This document shows positions 7,795 to 15,690 of a stretch of DNA of 64,000 nt, piece by piece. Where the stretch lies: positions 16,444-80,443 of the forward strand of contig DXLU01000004.1 of the NCBI GenBank assembly GCA_019414565.1. The letters are read 5' to 3'. The DNA comes from Collinsella sp. Its GTDB lineage: Bacteria > Actinomycetota > Coriobacteriia > Coriobacteriales > Coriobacteriaceae. The position numbers were made by a program, and so were the translations under genes. Position 1 is the first letter of the stretch; every line of letters starts with the position of its first letter. The notes under the pieces are model-generated. The model was not told the origin of the DNA, made no database searches, and saw nothing but the letters and a program-made list of their open reading frames with translations.

Positions 7795-8268
7795 ATGAGT
7801 GTTGTTATGGCACGAATCGACAATCGCCTGCTTCACGGCATCATCGTGACGCAGTGGGCCCCGGTGTCGGGCGCGACCCGAGTCATGGTCATCGACGACA
7901 AGGTCGCCGGCGACGAGGTCCTGAAGTCCACCATGAGGATGGCGCGCCCCGCGGGCATGGCCGTTTCGATCATCTCCGAGCAGACCGCGCTCAAGAACTT
8001 CGCCGCGGGCAAGTACGACCGCGAGAAGGTCTTCGTCATCGCCAAGGAGCCCGAGACGATGCTTCGCCTGGTCGAGTCGGGCGTCGAGCTCCCGTCGCTG
8101 GTCGTCGGCGGCTCGCTCGTCAAGGAGGACGGCATCCAGCTCACCCAGCGCGCCTACGCCTCCGCCGAGAACGTCCAGAGCTACAAGGCGCTCATCGCCC
8201 GTGGCGTCAAGGTGACGGCCCAGTTCGTGCCCGCCGACAAGCCCGTCTCCGTCGCAGACCTCATCTAA
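7795..8268 (+). CDS. PTS mannose-family EIIB component
   Basis: The EIIB of a mannose/fructose/sorbose-type phosphotransferase system accepts phosphate from IIA and passes it to the incoming sugar. The 157-residue protein shows the family signature ARIDNRLLHGIIVTQW. The phospho-accepting His is at position 14. I chose the ATG at 7795 because TAGGAG lies just upstream and the signature then sits at the N-terminus; an upstream in-frame start at 7726 has no support. It opens a IIB-IIC-IID-IIA operon, with the IIC gene 9 nt downstream. Sugar specificity cannot be read from sequence. Confidence 0.93.
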   Translation: MSVVMARIDNRLLHGIIVTQWAPVSGATRVMVIDDKVAGDEVLKSTMRMARPAGMAVSIISEQTALKNFAAGKYDREKVFVIAKEPETMLRLVESGVELPSLVVGGSLVKEDGIQLTQRAYASAENVQSYKALIARGVKVTAQFVPADKPVSVADLI

Positions 8269-8277
8269 GGGGGAAAT

Positions 8278-9063
8278 ATGGTCAACTTCACTATCCTGCA
8301 GGTCGTCCTTTTGACCCTGCTGGCCTTCATCAAGCACGTGGACTACTACGGCATCCCGATGATCTTCGTCAATTACGCCGTTTTCTGGGGCCTCATCACC
8401 GGAGTCGTCATGGGCGACTGGAAGACCGGCCTTGTCATCGGCGGCACCATTCAGCTCATGCAGCTCGGCGTCGCGGGCTTCGGCGGCTCCTCCATTCCCG
8501 ACTACGGCACGATGGCCATCATCGCCACCGCCTACGGCGTGACCCTGGGCTCCGACACGGGCCTCGCCATCGGCCTGCCGGTCGGCATGCTCGGCATCCA
8601 GCTCGACGTCGTCGCCAAGATCCTCAACGGCTTTGTCGTCGAGAAGTCCCAGAAGTTCTGCAACGAGGGTAAGTTCAATCAGATGAACGCCATCCTGTGG
8701 GTCTGCCCCGCGCTCTTCGGCCTGTGCGCCGCCCTGCCCGTCTTTGTCTCCGTGACGCTCGGCCAGCCCGCCGTCAACTGGCTCCTCGAGGTCATGCCCC
8801 AGTGGTTCCTCTCCGGCCTCACCCTCGCCGGCAAGATGCTCCCGGCCGTCGGTATCGCCATGCTGCTCCGCTACATGCCAACCGCCAAGTACTTCCAGTA
8901 CCTGCTCGCCGGCTTCTTCCTCTCGGCCTTCCTGAACGTGCCCATCATCGGCGCCGCCATCGTCGGCGTTGCCCTCGCGATTGCGTTCTACCAGCGTGCC
9001 GAGAGGGACACCGAGCTCGCCGCCCACGCTTCCGCAGACGCCTTCATCGGAGAGGATGAGTAA
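8278..9063 (+). CDS. PTS mannose-family EIIC permease
   Basis: This is a membrane channel subunit of the mannose-family PTS. The 261-residue product is almost entirely hydrophobic with several predicted membrane segments. It has family features such as YYGIPMIFVNYAVFWG near the N-terminus and GGTIQLMQLGVAGFGGSSIPDY. The GGGGGAAA ribosome binding site lies directly before the ATG. It works with the IID protein 2 nt downstream to form the translocation complex. The length is typical. Confidence 0.93.
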   Translation: MVNFTILQVVLLTLLAFIKHVDYYGIPMIFVNYAVFWGLITGVVMGDWKTGLVIGGTIQLMQLGVAGFGGSSIPDYGTMAIIATAYGVTLGSDTGLAIGLPVGMLGIQLDVVAKILNGFVVEKSQKFCNEGKFNQMNAILWVCPALFGLCAALPVFVSVTLGQPAVNWLLEVMPQWFLSGLTLAGKMLPAVGIAMLLRYMPTAKYFQYLLAGFFLSAFLNVPIIGAAIVGVALAIAFYQRAERDTELAAHASADAFIGEDE

Positions 9064-9065
9064 CC

Positions 9066-9899
9066 ATGGAAAACGAGAACATCACCGCCGTCGCCGAGGG
9101 CAAGCCCTCCGGCTACAAGGTCACCAAGAAGGACCTGCGCAACGCGAACTGGCGCTGGCTCATGAGCGTGTGCACCTTCAACTACCAGACCCAGCAGGGC
9201 GCCTCAGTCGCCTACGCCCTCTCGCCGGTCCTGAGGAAGATCTACACGAACGACGAGGACTATAAGCAAGCGCTCAACAACCACTTCCGCTACTACAACA
9301 CCCAGCCTTGGCTCGCCGCCATCATCCTTGGCGCCTGCGTGGCCATGGAGGAGCGCGACGGCCTAGCGGCGGCGGACGCCGTCCAAGACCTGAAGATCGG
9401 CACCATGGGACCGCTCGCCGGCGTTGGCGACTCCCTGCTCATGACCATGATCCCGACCATCATGGGCTCCATCGCCGCCTACATGGCCATCGAGGGCAAC
9501 CCCGTGGGAGCCGGCATCTGGTTCGCGCTCATCCTGGCCATCTTCTGGGTCCGCATGCACGCCCTCGAGTTCGGCTACAAGCAGGGCGTGAAGCTCGTCA
9601 CCGACTTCAGCGAGAAGCTTCCCAACCTCACTGCCGCCGCCTCCGTGCTCGGCCTCACCGTGGTCGGCTGCCTCATCGCCTCGGTCATCGGCGTCACCTG
9701 CCCGATTAGCTTCAGCTTCGGCGACGTCGCGATGGAGATTCAGCCGCTGCTCGACAAGATCCTGCCTGCCATGATCCCCGCCGCCATCACGGGAAGCGCG
9801 TATTACCTTCTTACCAAGAAGAACGCGAGCATGACGGCCCTCATCCTCGTGGTGATCGTCCTCGCGATGGTCGCCTCCGCCGCCGGCATCCTCGCCTAG
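9066..9899 (+). CDS. PTS mannose-family EIID component
   Basis: This is the second integral membrane subunit of the mannose-family PTS. The 277-residue protein begins with a hydrophilic stretch. The family-typical KKDLRNANWRWLMSVCTFNY follows. The central GTMGPLAGVGDSLLMTMIPT is the conserved EIID signature, and hydrophobic segments close the C-terminus. The start is 2 nt after the IIC stop, with GGATGAG overlapping the IIC end. It forms a complex with IIC. Confidence 0.93.
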   Translation: MENENITAVAEGKPSGYKVTKKDLRNANWRWLMSVCTFNYQTQQGASVAYALSPVLRKIYTNDEDYKQALNNHFRYYNTQPWLAAIILGACVAMEERDGLAAADAVQDLKIGTMGPLAGVGDSLLMTMIPTIMGSIAAYMAIEGNPVGAGIWFALILAIFWVRMHALEFGYKQGVKLVTDFSEKLPNLTAAASVLGLTVVGCLIASVIGVTCPISFSFGDVAMEIQPLLDKILPAMIPAAITGSAYYLLTKKNASMTALILVVIVLAMVASAAGILA

Positions 9900-9925
9900 C
9901 TTCGACCCAAGAGATTGGTGAATCA

Positions 9926-10324
9926 ATGAGAAAGATAGTTGTGGCGAGCCATTCCCTTCTCGCCCAGGGCTTCAAGGACACCCTCGAGTTCCTTACGGGT
10001 AAGGGCGACGCCGTCAACGCCGTGTGCGCCTACGTGAACGACAACGGCGAGGGGCTCGACGCGGCGGTCGAGGCGGCTCTTTCGGGCACTGACGAGGTCG
10101 TCGTCCTCACCGACGCGTACGGCGGCAGCGTGAACCAGCGCTTTTCCCGCTTCGCCTCCGACCGGATCCACGTGATCGCGGGTGTCAACCTCCCGCTCGC
10201 CATGACGGTCGCGCTCGCGCGCCCCGACGAGAAACTCGACTTCGACGCCCTCGTCAACGAGGCGCGCCAGCAGATCATCTACGTGAACGGTGCCAGTTCC
10301 GCCGAGTGCGACGACGACGAATAG
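9926..10324 (+). CDS. PTS mannose-family EIIA component
   Basis: This soluble IIA domain receives phosphate from HPr. The 132-residue protein begins MRKIVVASHSLLAQGF, with the active-site His at position 9 in the usual SHG-like context (here SHS). The fold pattern VVVLTDAYGGSVNQRF, followed by VIAGVNLPLAM, is diagnostic of the EIIA-Man family. The highly acidic tail (ECDDDE) is not needed for the family. Encoding IIA as a separate last PTS gene, after IID, is one of the common orders. Confidence 0.92.
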   Translation: MRKIVVASHSLLAQGFKDTLEFLTGKGDAVNAVCAYVNDNGEGLDAAVEAALSGTDEVVVLTDAYGGSVNQRFSRFASDRIHVIAGVNLPLAMTVALARPDEKLDFDALVNEARQQIIYVNGASSAECDDDE

Positions 10325-10336
10325 AGGAGGTCGACG

Positions 10337-11461
10337 ATGAGAGAGTTCCTTAAGGACGTGTGGATGCACGGCGGTGAGGAAAGCCGCGCCATCACCCCCG
10401 AGAACATCACGGGCGAGAAGGGCCGCGCCGCCATGTCGGCCAGCCACCTCGGCGTCGGCCGCAAGGGCTCGTGCTGCGTGCCCCTTGAGTCCGGCGAGAC
10501 CATCACGCTCGCGGACATCGAGGGCCCCGGCATCATCCGCCACATCTGGATGACCGTCCCCGACAAGACCGCCGCTGGCAGCTTCGTCATGCGTGACCTC
10601 GTGCTGCGCTTCTACTGGGACGACGAGGAGACCCCCTCGGTCGAGTGCCCTGTCGGCGACTTCTTCTGCAACGGCTTCGGTGAGCGCGCCATCGTCAACT
10701 CGATGCCCATCTGCGTGAACCCGACGGGCGGCATGAACTGCTACTTCGAGATGCCCTTCAGGAAGCACGCCAAGGTCACGCTTACGAGCGAGCACCCCGG
10801 GTTCATTAAGTACATCTTCTACACGTTCAACTACGCGCTCACCGACGTGCCGGACGACGCCATGTACTTCCACGCCCGCTTTAACCGCGAGCGCAGCACC
10901 CGCAGGGGCGTCGACTACACCGTGCTCGACGGCGTGCGCGGCAAGGGCTACTACGTCGGCACCTACATGGCCCTGTGCGCCCTGGAGCGCTATTGGTGGG
11001 GCGAGGGCGAGATGAAGTTCTTCCTCGACGGCGACGAGGAGTTCCCCACGGTCACCTCGACGGGAGCCGAGGACTACTTCGGCGGTGCCTGGGCCTTCCT
11101 CGACAGGCCGCCCCACGCGCTGCCCGAGGCGCAGTGCTTCAACACGCTGTTCGCCGGCTACCCGTACCGCTCGACGCGCGACGCCACGCGCGACCGCTTC
11201 AGCGCGGGCAAGCCGAACCCGAATCCGATGCTCGCGACTAACGACGACGCGCTGCCCAGGCACGGCCTCTACAGGTGGCACCTTTCCGACCCGATCTCGT
11301 TCAAGGAGGACCTGCGCGTGACGTTCCAGGACCTCGGCAACGACGACATCAAGCTCTACGAGCGCGAGGACGACATCTCCACCGTCGCCTACTGGTACCA
11401 AAGCGAGCCGCACGCCGTGCTCGCCCCGTTTGCCGCGAGGCAGGACCGCGTGCCCAGGTAG
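10337..11461 (+). CDS. GH172 (DUF2961) glycoside hydrolase
   Basis: The 374-residue protein matches the DUF2961/GH172 family. That family includes difructose-dianhydride I synthase/hydrolase and alpha-D-arabinofuranosidases. Visible family features are the N-terminal IEGPGIIRHIWMTV, then PVGDFFCNGFG, PTGGMNCYFEMPF and the C-terminal STGAEDYFGGAW. There is no signal peptide, so it should act in the cytoplasm on a sugar brought in by the PTS upstream. An AGAGGAGG ribosome binding site precedes the ATG, 12 nt after the IIA stop. Together with the fructokinase-like gene downstream, a fructose-containing substrate is plausible but unproven. Confidence 0.82.
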   Translation: MREFLKDVWMHGGEESRAITPENITGEKGRAAMSASHLGVGRKGSCCVPLESGETITLADIEGPGIIRHIWMTVPDKTAAGSFVMRDLVLRFYWDDEETPSVECPVGDFFCNGFGERAIVNSMPICVNPTGGMNCYFEMPFRKHAKVTLTSEHPGFIKYIFYTFNYALTDVPDDAMYFHARFNRERSTRRGVDYTVLDGVRGKGYYVGTYMALCALERYWWGEGEMKFFLDGDEEFPTVTSTGAEDYFGGAWAFLDRPPHALPEAQCFNTLFAGYPYRSTRDATRDRFSAGKPNPNPMLATNDDALPRHGLYRWHLSDPISFKEDLRVTFQDLGNDDIKLYEREDDISTVAYWYQSEPHAVLAPFAARQDRVPR

Positions 11462-11540
11462 GGTTGCCTCGAAACAAGCCAACGTTATGGGCGCCCGCGG
11501 TTGACCATGACTGCGGGCGTCCCTTTGTAAGGAGGATCAC

Positions 11541-12425
11541 ATGAGCGAAAAGCAAATGAGGCTCGGCGCCCTCGAAGCCGGCGGGACCAAGATGGTCTGT
11601 GCCGTGGTGTCCGGCGACGGCGAGGTCCTCGACCGTATGGAGACCCCGACGCTTACGCCCGCCGAGACCGTCCCGCAGATGATCGAGTGGTTCACCGCCC
11701 GCGATGTGGACGCGTTGGGCATCGGCGCCTTCGGCCCGACCTGCGTCGACCCCAACGACGAGCGCTACGGCTCCATCCTCCAGACGCCCAAGCTCGCGTG
11801 GCGAGGCCATGGTCTTCGCGCCGCGTTCGCCGACGACCTCGGGATTCCGGTGGCCTACGACACGGACGTTAACGTTGCCTGCCTCGGCGAAGTGGTCTTC
11901 GGCTGCTGCAAGGGGCTCGAGGACGCCGTCTACGTGACCATCGGCACCGGCGTGGGCGCGGGCGTCATGTGCGCGGGCAGACTCCTTCACGGTATGCTGC
12001 ACCCCGAGGCCGGTCACATGCTGGTAAGGACCCGTCCCACCGAGGAGGGACGCTGCGTCTGCCCGAGCCACGCGAGCTGTCTCGAGGGGCTCGCCTCCGG
12101 CCCCGCCATCGCCGCGCGCTGGGGAAAGCCCGCGGCCGAGCTCGCGGACAACGATGAGGTGTGGGCGCTCGAGGGGGATTATCTGGGGCAGATGTGCGCG
12201 AACCTCGTGCTCATGTACTCGCCTCGCCGCATCGTCCTCGGCGGCGGCGTGATGCACCAGGAGCAGCTCTACGGCATCGTCCGCAAGAAGACCCTCGAAT
12301 ATCTGGGTGGCTACATCCAGACCGCCGAGCTTAAGGACATGGAGAGCTACATCTGCGCCCCGGGCTGCGGCGGCGACCAAGGAATCCTCGGCGCGGCCGA
12401 GCTGGCAAGAAGGGCGCTCGCGTAA
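11541..12425 (+). CDS. ROK-family sugar kinase, fructokinase-like
   Basis: The 294-residue protein has the ROK N-terminal phosphate motif GALEAGGTKMVCAVVSG and the second glycine-rich motif TIGTGVGAGVM. The zinc-binding segment HPEAGHMLV is followed by CVCPSHASCLEG. The CxxH/C spacing resembles ROK fructokinases rather than glucokinases. It would phosphorylate a free hexose released by the GH172 enzyme. A GTAAGGAGG ribosome binding site supports the ATG. It is the last gene of the PTS operon and ends before a strong bidirectional terminator. Confidence 0.85.
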   Translation: MSEKQMRLGALEAGGTKMVCAVVSGDGEVLDRMETPTLTPAETVPQMIEWFTARDVDALGIGAFGPTCVDPNDERYGSILQTPKLAWRGHGLRAAFADDLGIPVAYDTDVNVACLGEVVFGCCKGLEDAVYVTIGTGVGAGVMCAGRLLHGMLHPEAGHMLVRTRPTEEGRCVCPSHASCLEGLASGPAIAARWGKPAAELADNDEVWALEGDYLGQMCANLVLMYSPRRIVLGGGVMHQEQLYGIVRKKTLEYLGGYIQTAELKDMESYICAPGCGGDQGILGAAELARRALA

Positions 12426-12457
12426 CTTGCGCTCTCTCCGCCATACAACGCGTTAAG

Positions 12458-12507
12458 AAAAGACGAGCGCTTCTTGCCAATTGAGCGGCAAGAAGTGCTC
12501 GTCTTTT
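12458..12507. terminator. Strong bidirectional terminator after the PTS operon
   Basis: AAAGACGAGC with CTTCTTGCC pairs with GGCAAGAAG and GCTCGTCTTT, giving a stem of about 20 bp with one mismatch around a short loop. A-rich and T-rich flanks serve both directions. It ends the kinase gene and the opposing degV remnant. Confidence 0.9.
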
Positions 12508-12540
12508 GCATTTGTTTTTGGGCAGGACGCCCCGCCTCCG

Positions 12541-12783
12541 CTAGAGTCCCTGGACCGCCACACCCACGAGGTTTGGACCGGTGTGGACAAGAAGCGCGGG
12601 GCTGATGTCGGAGCGGACGACCTCCACCGCGTTGGCCACGCGCTCGCACAGGGCCTGCTCCATACGGTCGTAGAAGTCGGCGTGGGCCGAGGTGCGGCTC
12701 GCGGCAAAGCGCACCTTGGGGTGCTTCTCGACGATGGCGGCGATGAGCTTGACCTCGGTGCGATGCGGTGCTTGCACAGCCAT
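12541..12783 (-). pseudogene. C-terminal remnant of a DegV-family protein
   Basis: The 80-codon minus-strand frame ends with DISPALLVHTGPNLVGVAVQ, matching the typical end of DegV fatty-acid-binding proteins (an IGPVIGTHTGPG-like motif). The preceding helix HADFYDRMEQALCERV is also in keeping. A complete DegV has about 280 residues, and the N-terminal two thirds are absent. Upstream the frame runs into a strong hairpin (12826-12880). There is no ribosome binding site at the nominal ATG, so I read it as a fragment. The assignment rests on one motif and general layout. Confidence 0.5.
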
Positions 12784-12825
12784 TTCGTGTGCGCGAGGCT
12801 GTTGGCTTTCTGGGCCACAGCAATC

Positions 12826-12880
12826 ACCTTCCCCCTAGTATGATGACCTGAACAATCCTCATGCTAGGGGGAAGGTTTTT
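12826..12880 (+). terminator. Strong hairpin with T-tract, orphan terminator
   Basis: CCTTCCCCCTAG pairs with CTAGGGGGAAGG, extended by partly complementary bases, and is followed by TTTTT on the + strand. No gene ends nearby on that strand. It directly adjoins the truncated degV fragment and may mark an insertion or deletion end. Confidence 0.6.
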
Positions 12881-12902
12881 GTCGCGTAGCGGAAATTGGC
12901 CT

Positions 12903-12962
12903 CCACCCGCTGAGCGGGTGGCTTTCTATGCCGCGCGTGCCGCGCGGCACGGACTAAAGTCC
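12903..12962. repeat. Cluster of three small palindromes (REP-like)
   Basis: Three hairpins follow one another: CCACCCGC/GCGGGTGG (12903-12921), GCCGCGCG/CGCGCGGC (12930-12948) and GGACT/AGTCC (12951-12962). The arrangement resembles a repetitive extragenic palindromic element. No coding sequence is apparent. Confidence 0.5.
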
Positions 12963-13022
12963 ATGAATAAAAACGAGGAAGGCCACGTCCGGCCTCCCTC
13001 GCAAAGGGTCTCTGATTACTCC

Positions 13023-13140
13023 CACTCATTGGGGACAGACTTAAATGAGTGCTCTTGAAATGCCGGCGCCTGGGGACGTTCTTTTTCTGTCTGCAGTTTG
13101 GAACGTTCCTTTTCTGTCGGCAGTTTGGGACGGTCCTTAG
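13023..13140. repeat. Inverted repeat and three-copy 27/28-bp tandem repeat
   Basis: CACTCATT pairs with AATGAGTG (13023-13052). From about 13072 a unit of the form GGGACGTTCCTTTTCTGTC then GGCAGTTT occurs about three times with a 27-28-bp period, the third copy partial. Such sequences often flank REP-associated transposase genes; none is present here. Confidence 0.5.
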
Positions 13141-13409
13141 AGCTGCAGCGCGCCATGAGCGATGAGGCGAAGCGGATCATCCTGTCTTTTGAGTTCTAAG
13201 CATAAGCTCCTGTCTCTGAGCAATGACCGGTTCGCATTTGTGCGCATTTACGTGCGTGGGATTGCGTGAATATGCGTATAGATGCGCCGTTTACGGGATA
13301 AAAATGACCGTTTAGCGGTGAGATACGCAAAAACGCGCACAGAAGCGCGTGTTTGTGCGAATATAGAGCTGTCAGAAAGCAAGGCGTTCTATGACACAGG
13401 AGGCACATA
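13141..13409 (+). promoter_or_regulatory. Upstream region of the oxidoreductase operon with a dyad
   Basis: The sequence CGCAAAAACGCGC (13326-13338) is an imperfect inverted match of GCGCGTGTTTGTGCG (13345-13359). Several TGCG words recur at roughly 10-12-bp spacing between 13240 and 13300. These are candidate operator sites, plausibly for the DeoR-type regulator encoded in the operon. No clear -10/-35 pair was found. Confidence 0.35.
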
Positions 13410-14489
13410 ATGGCAGATTCCAAGCAGGCTCCGCTCGACGCCGCGGCAGCCGCCAAAGCAGCGTTCGCTTCGGTCCAGGACAAGCCGTTCCCCGACGATA
13501 TTTTTACGGCTCCCGAGCTCCATTGGGCCGTCATCGGTTGCGGCGTTATCGCCAACCAGATGGCTCAGTCCCTTGCTCTTGCCGGTCGCAAGCTTGCGGG
13601 CGTCGCCAACCGTACGCCGTCCAAGGCTCAGGCTTTTGCCGAGCAGTATGGCATCGAGAAGGTCTACGACACGGTTGAGGACCTCTACGCCGATCCTGGC
13701 ATCGACGCCGTCTACATCACTACCCCGCACAACACTCATATCACCTATCTGCGCGCTGCCCTGGCAGCCGGCAAGCACGTGCTCTGCGAGAAGGCCATTA
13801 CCCTCAATTCCGCTGAACTCGATGAGGCCCGTGCCATTGCCGCCGAGCACAACGTGGTCCTTATGGACGCTACCACGGTGCTCCACATGCCCTTGTATCA
13901 AGAGCTGCGTCGCCGCATGGATGCCGGCGAGTTCGGCCGCATGAACCTCGCTCAGCTCAACTTTGGTAGCTACAAGGAGTACGGCGACCTGACCAACCGT
14001 TTCTACAATCGCAACCTTGCCGGCGGTGCCATGCTCGATATTGGTGTGTATGCCCTGTCCGTCATGCGCCTGTTTATGGCGAGCCAGCCCGCCGAGGTCG
14101 TGTCTCTAGGCAACACCTGCGAGACTGGAGTCGATGTTGCGGGCGGCATCGTCTGCCGCAATGCCGAGCAGCAGCTGGGCGTCGTGAGCCTTACGCTTCA
14201 CTCCAAGCAGCCCAAGCGCTCGGTCATCAGCTTTGACAAGTGCTACATCGAGGTCAACGAATATCCGCGTGCCGATCACGCGACCATCGTGTGGACTGCG
14301 GACGGCCACCGCGAGGAGGTCCACGCAGGCACCGAGGCTTACGCCCTGTGTTATGAGATGGCCGATCTTGAGAAGGCCGTTGCCGGCGACGACTCCAAGC
14401 GCGAGCTTCTGGATTATGCTTCTGATGTTATGGAGCTTATGACCAAGCTTCGCGCCGATTGGGGAGTCGTGTACCCCGAGGAGGAGTAA
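13410..14489 (+). CDS. Gfo/Idh/MocA-family oxidoreductase
   Basis: The 359-residue protein is an NAD(P)-dependent sugar or polyol dehydrogenase of the Gfo/Idh/MocA family. The Rossmann motif VIGCGVIANQMAQ is at about residues 47-59. The family signature appears as CEKAI (normally EKP), which keeps the Lys. A C-terminal beta domain starts with the segment GGAMLDIGVYALS. The first about 40 residues are an extra Ala-rich extension. AGGAGG lies just before the ATG. The next gene, a DeoR regulator, starts 4 nt after the stop, so they form an operon. The substrate is unknown. Confidence 0.85.
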   Translation: MADSKQAPLDAAAAAKAAFASVQDKPFPDDIFTAPELHWAVIGCGVIANQMAQSLALAGRKLAGVANRTPSKAQAFAEQYGIEKVYDTVEDLYADPGIDAVYITTPHNTHITYLRAALAAGKHVLCEKAITLNSAELDEARAIAAEHNVVLMDATTVLHMPLYQELRRRMDAGEFGRMNLAQLNFGSYKEYGDLTNRFYNRNLAGGAMLDIGVYALSVMRLFMASQPAEVVSLGNTCETGVDVAGGIVCRNAEQQLGVVSLTLHSKQPKRSVISFDKCYIEVNEYPRADHATIVWTADGHREEVHAGTEAYALCYEMADLEKAVAGDDSKRELLDYASDVMELMTKLRADWGVVYPEEE

Positions 14490-14492
14490 GCG

Positions 14493-15239
14493 ATGCTTGC
14501 GGAAGATAGGCTCAACGCAATCGTGTCGATGGTGCAGCAGACGGGCTCGGTTACCGTACCGGAGCTTGCTGAGGCCCTGGGCGTGACGGCGTCTACCATT
14601 CGGCGCGACCTGCAGACGCTCAATCGCGCACACCGTATCGCCAAGGTGCACGGTGGGGCGACGAGCCTTGAGCGCGCGCACGTGACGCGCGACCTAACGC
14701 TTAATGAGCGCAGCGATCTCCATAACGACGACAAGGAACGTATCTGCGCCCGTGCGGCGGCGCTGGTGGAGCCCGAGAGCTTTGTGTACATCGACTCGGG
14801 CTCGACGACGCTCAGGCTCATCGAGCATCTTCCACACCTTGAAGGTGTCACCTATGTGACTGATTCCGTGCTCCATGCTCAGCATCTCGCTTTGCGCGGC
14901 ATGCGTACCGTGGTGCTGGGCGGCGAGCTCAAACCCGAGACCGAGGCGCTCGTTGGCCCCGATGCCTTGGCAACCTTAGACCGTTACAACTTCAACTGCG
15001 GCTTTTGGGGCTCTAACGGCATTGCCGCCGAGCAGGGCTTCACGGCGCCCGATATCGAGGAGGCGCAAGTAAAGCGTATCTCGATGCGCCATACGGCCAA
15101 GCGCTTCGTAATCTCGGACGCCAGTAAATTTGGCATGGTGGCGCCCGTCAAGTTCGCGGACTTCCGCGATGCAACGATTATTACCGCAGGCGAGGTCCCC
15201 GCCAAGTACCGGGCAATGGACAACGTCGTCACGGTCTAA
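14493..15239 (+). CDS. DeoR-family transcriptional regulator
   Basis: The 248-residue protein has the DeoR N-terminal winged helix. The N-terminal part MLAEDRLNAIVSMV is followed by the recognition helix VTASTIRRDLQTLN. The C-terminal sensor domain has VYIDSGSTTLRL, VTDSVLHAQHLA and TVVLGGELKPETEALVGP, typical of sugar-phosphate-responsive members. It is translationally close to the oxidoreductase upstream and probably senses that pathway's phosphorylated substrate. GAGGAG in the end of the preceding gene serves as ribosome binding site. Confidence 0.9.
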   Translation: MLAEDRLNAIVSMVQQTGSVTVPELAEALGVTASTIRRDLQTLNRAHRIAKVHGGATSLERAHVTRDLTLNERSDLHNDDKERICARAAALVEPESFVYIDSGSTTLRLIEHLPHLEGVTYVTDSVLHAQHLALRGMRTVVLGGELKPETEALVGPDALATLDRYNFNCGFWGSNGIAAEQGFTAPDIEEAQVKRISMRHTAKRFVISDASKFGMVAPVKFADFRDATIITAGEVPAKYRAMDNVVTV

Positions 15240-15330
15240 CGGCAGGGACGGGCTAAGGCCAAAACCACCGCGAAGGTGCCCGTCCCCATTGTGGTGGTTA
15301 GTAATGAAAACTGAGTAGTTTTCTCAATAG

Positions 15331-15370
15331 AAAAGCGGCAACGTCCATTACGGGCGTTGCCGCTTTCGTT
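15331..15370 (+). terminator. Rho-independent terminator after the DeoR gene
   Basis: AAAGCGGCAACG pairs perfectly with CGTTGCCGCTTT around a 10-nt loop, with T-rich sequence after it. A second inverted repeat, GGGACGGGC/GCCCGTCCC, lies just upstream at about 15244-15288. Confidence 0.85.
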
Positions 15371-15384
15371 GTCTACCGGTTTAG

Positions 15385-15600
15385 TCTAAATCTGTAACAA
15401 CTGGACCGCTTAAAGTGGGCTAGGTGTTACTGATTGAAATACTTCCGAATTGCGCCGTTCCTTTGTCTCAATCTGTAACATTTGGGATCGATTTTGCCGA
15501 GTTATTGTTACAGATTGAGATTTTCCCTTGAGGGGGATTCGAATGTCTCGATCTGTAACAGATAGACCGGAAAATGGGCTCTAACTGTTACAGATCGAGA
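15385..15600. repeat. Six-unit alternating inverted array with 40-bp period
   Basis: A 15-bp unit related to TCTCGATCTGTAACA occurs six times, starting at 15385, 15425, 15466, 15506, 15546 and 15586. Units 2, 4 and 6 are inverted. The pairs 3/4 and 5/6 are exact reverse complements (15 of 15), and the one base that differs between the pairs changes on both arms; pair 1/2 matches at 12 of 15. All spacers are 25-26 bp. Spacers inside pairs 1 and 3 resemble each other. This is not a CRISPR, because the orientation alternates and no cas genes are near. Confidence 0.85.
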
Positions 15601-15690
15601 CGTTTTGGGACCGCGGCTGAGTCATCGTGGCGGCATGACGTTTGACCAGATAAAACCTGTCAAAATAAACCTGTCCCTTTTTGGCAGGAT

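Noticed and set aside
7330..9027. 565-codon minus-strand open frame
   Set aside because: Antisense to the regulator and PTS genes, low-complexity Asp/Glu/Gly composition, no family features.
9923..11482. 519-codon minus-strand open frame
   Set aside because: Antisense to the EIIA and GH172 genes, with no recognisable protein.
15385..15600. CRISPR array
   Set aside because: Units are 15 bp, alternate in orientation, spacers inside pairs resemble each other, and no cas genes are near.
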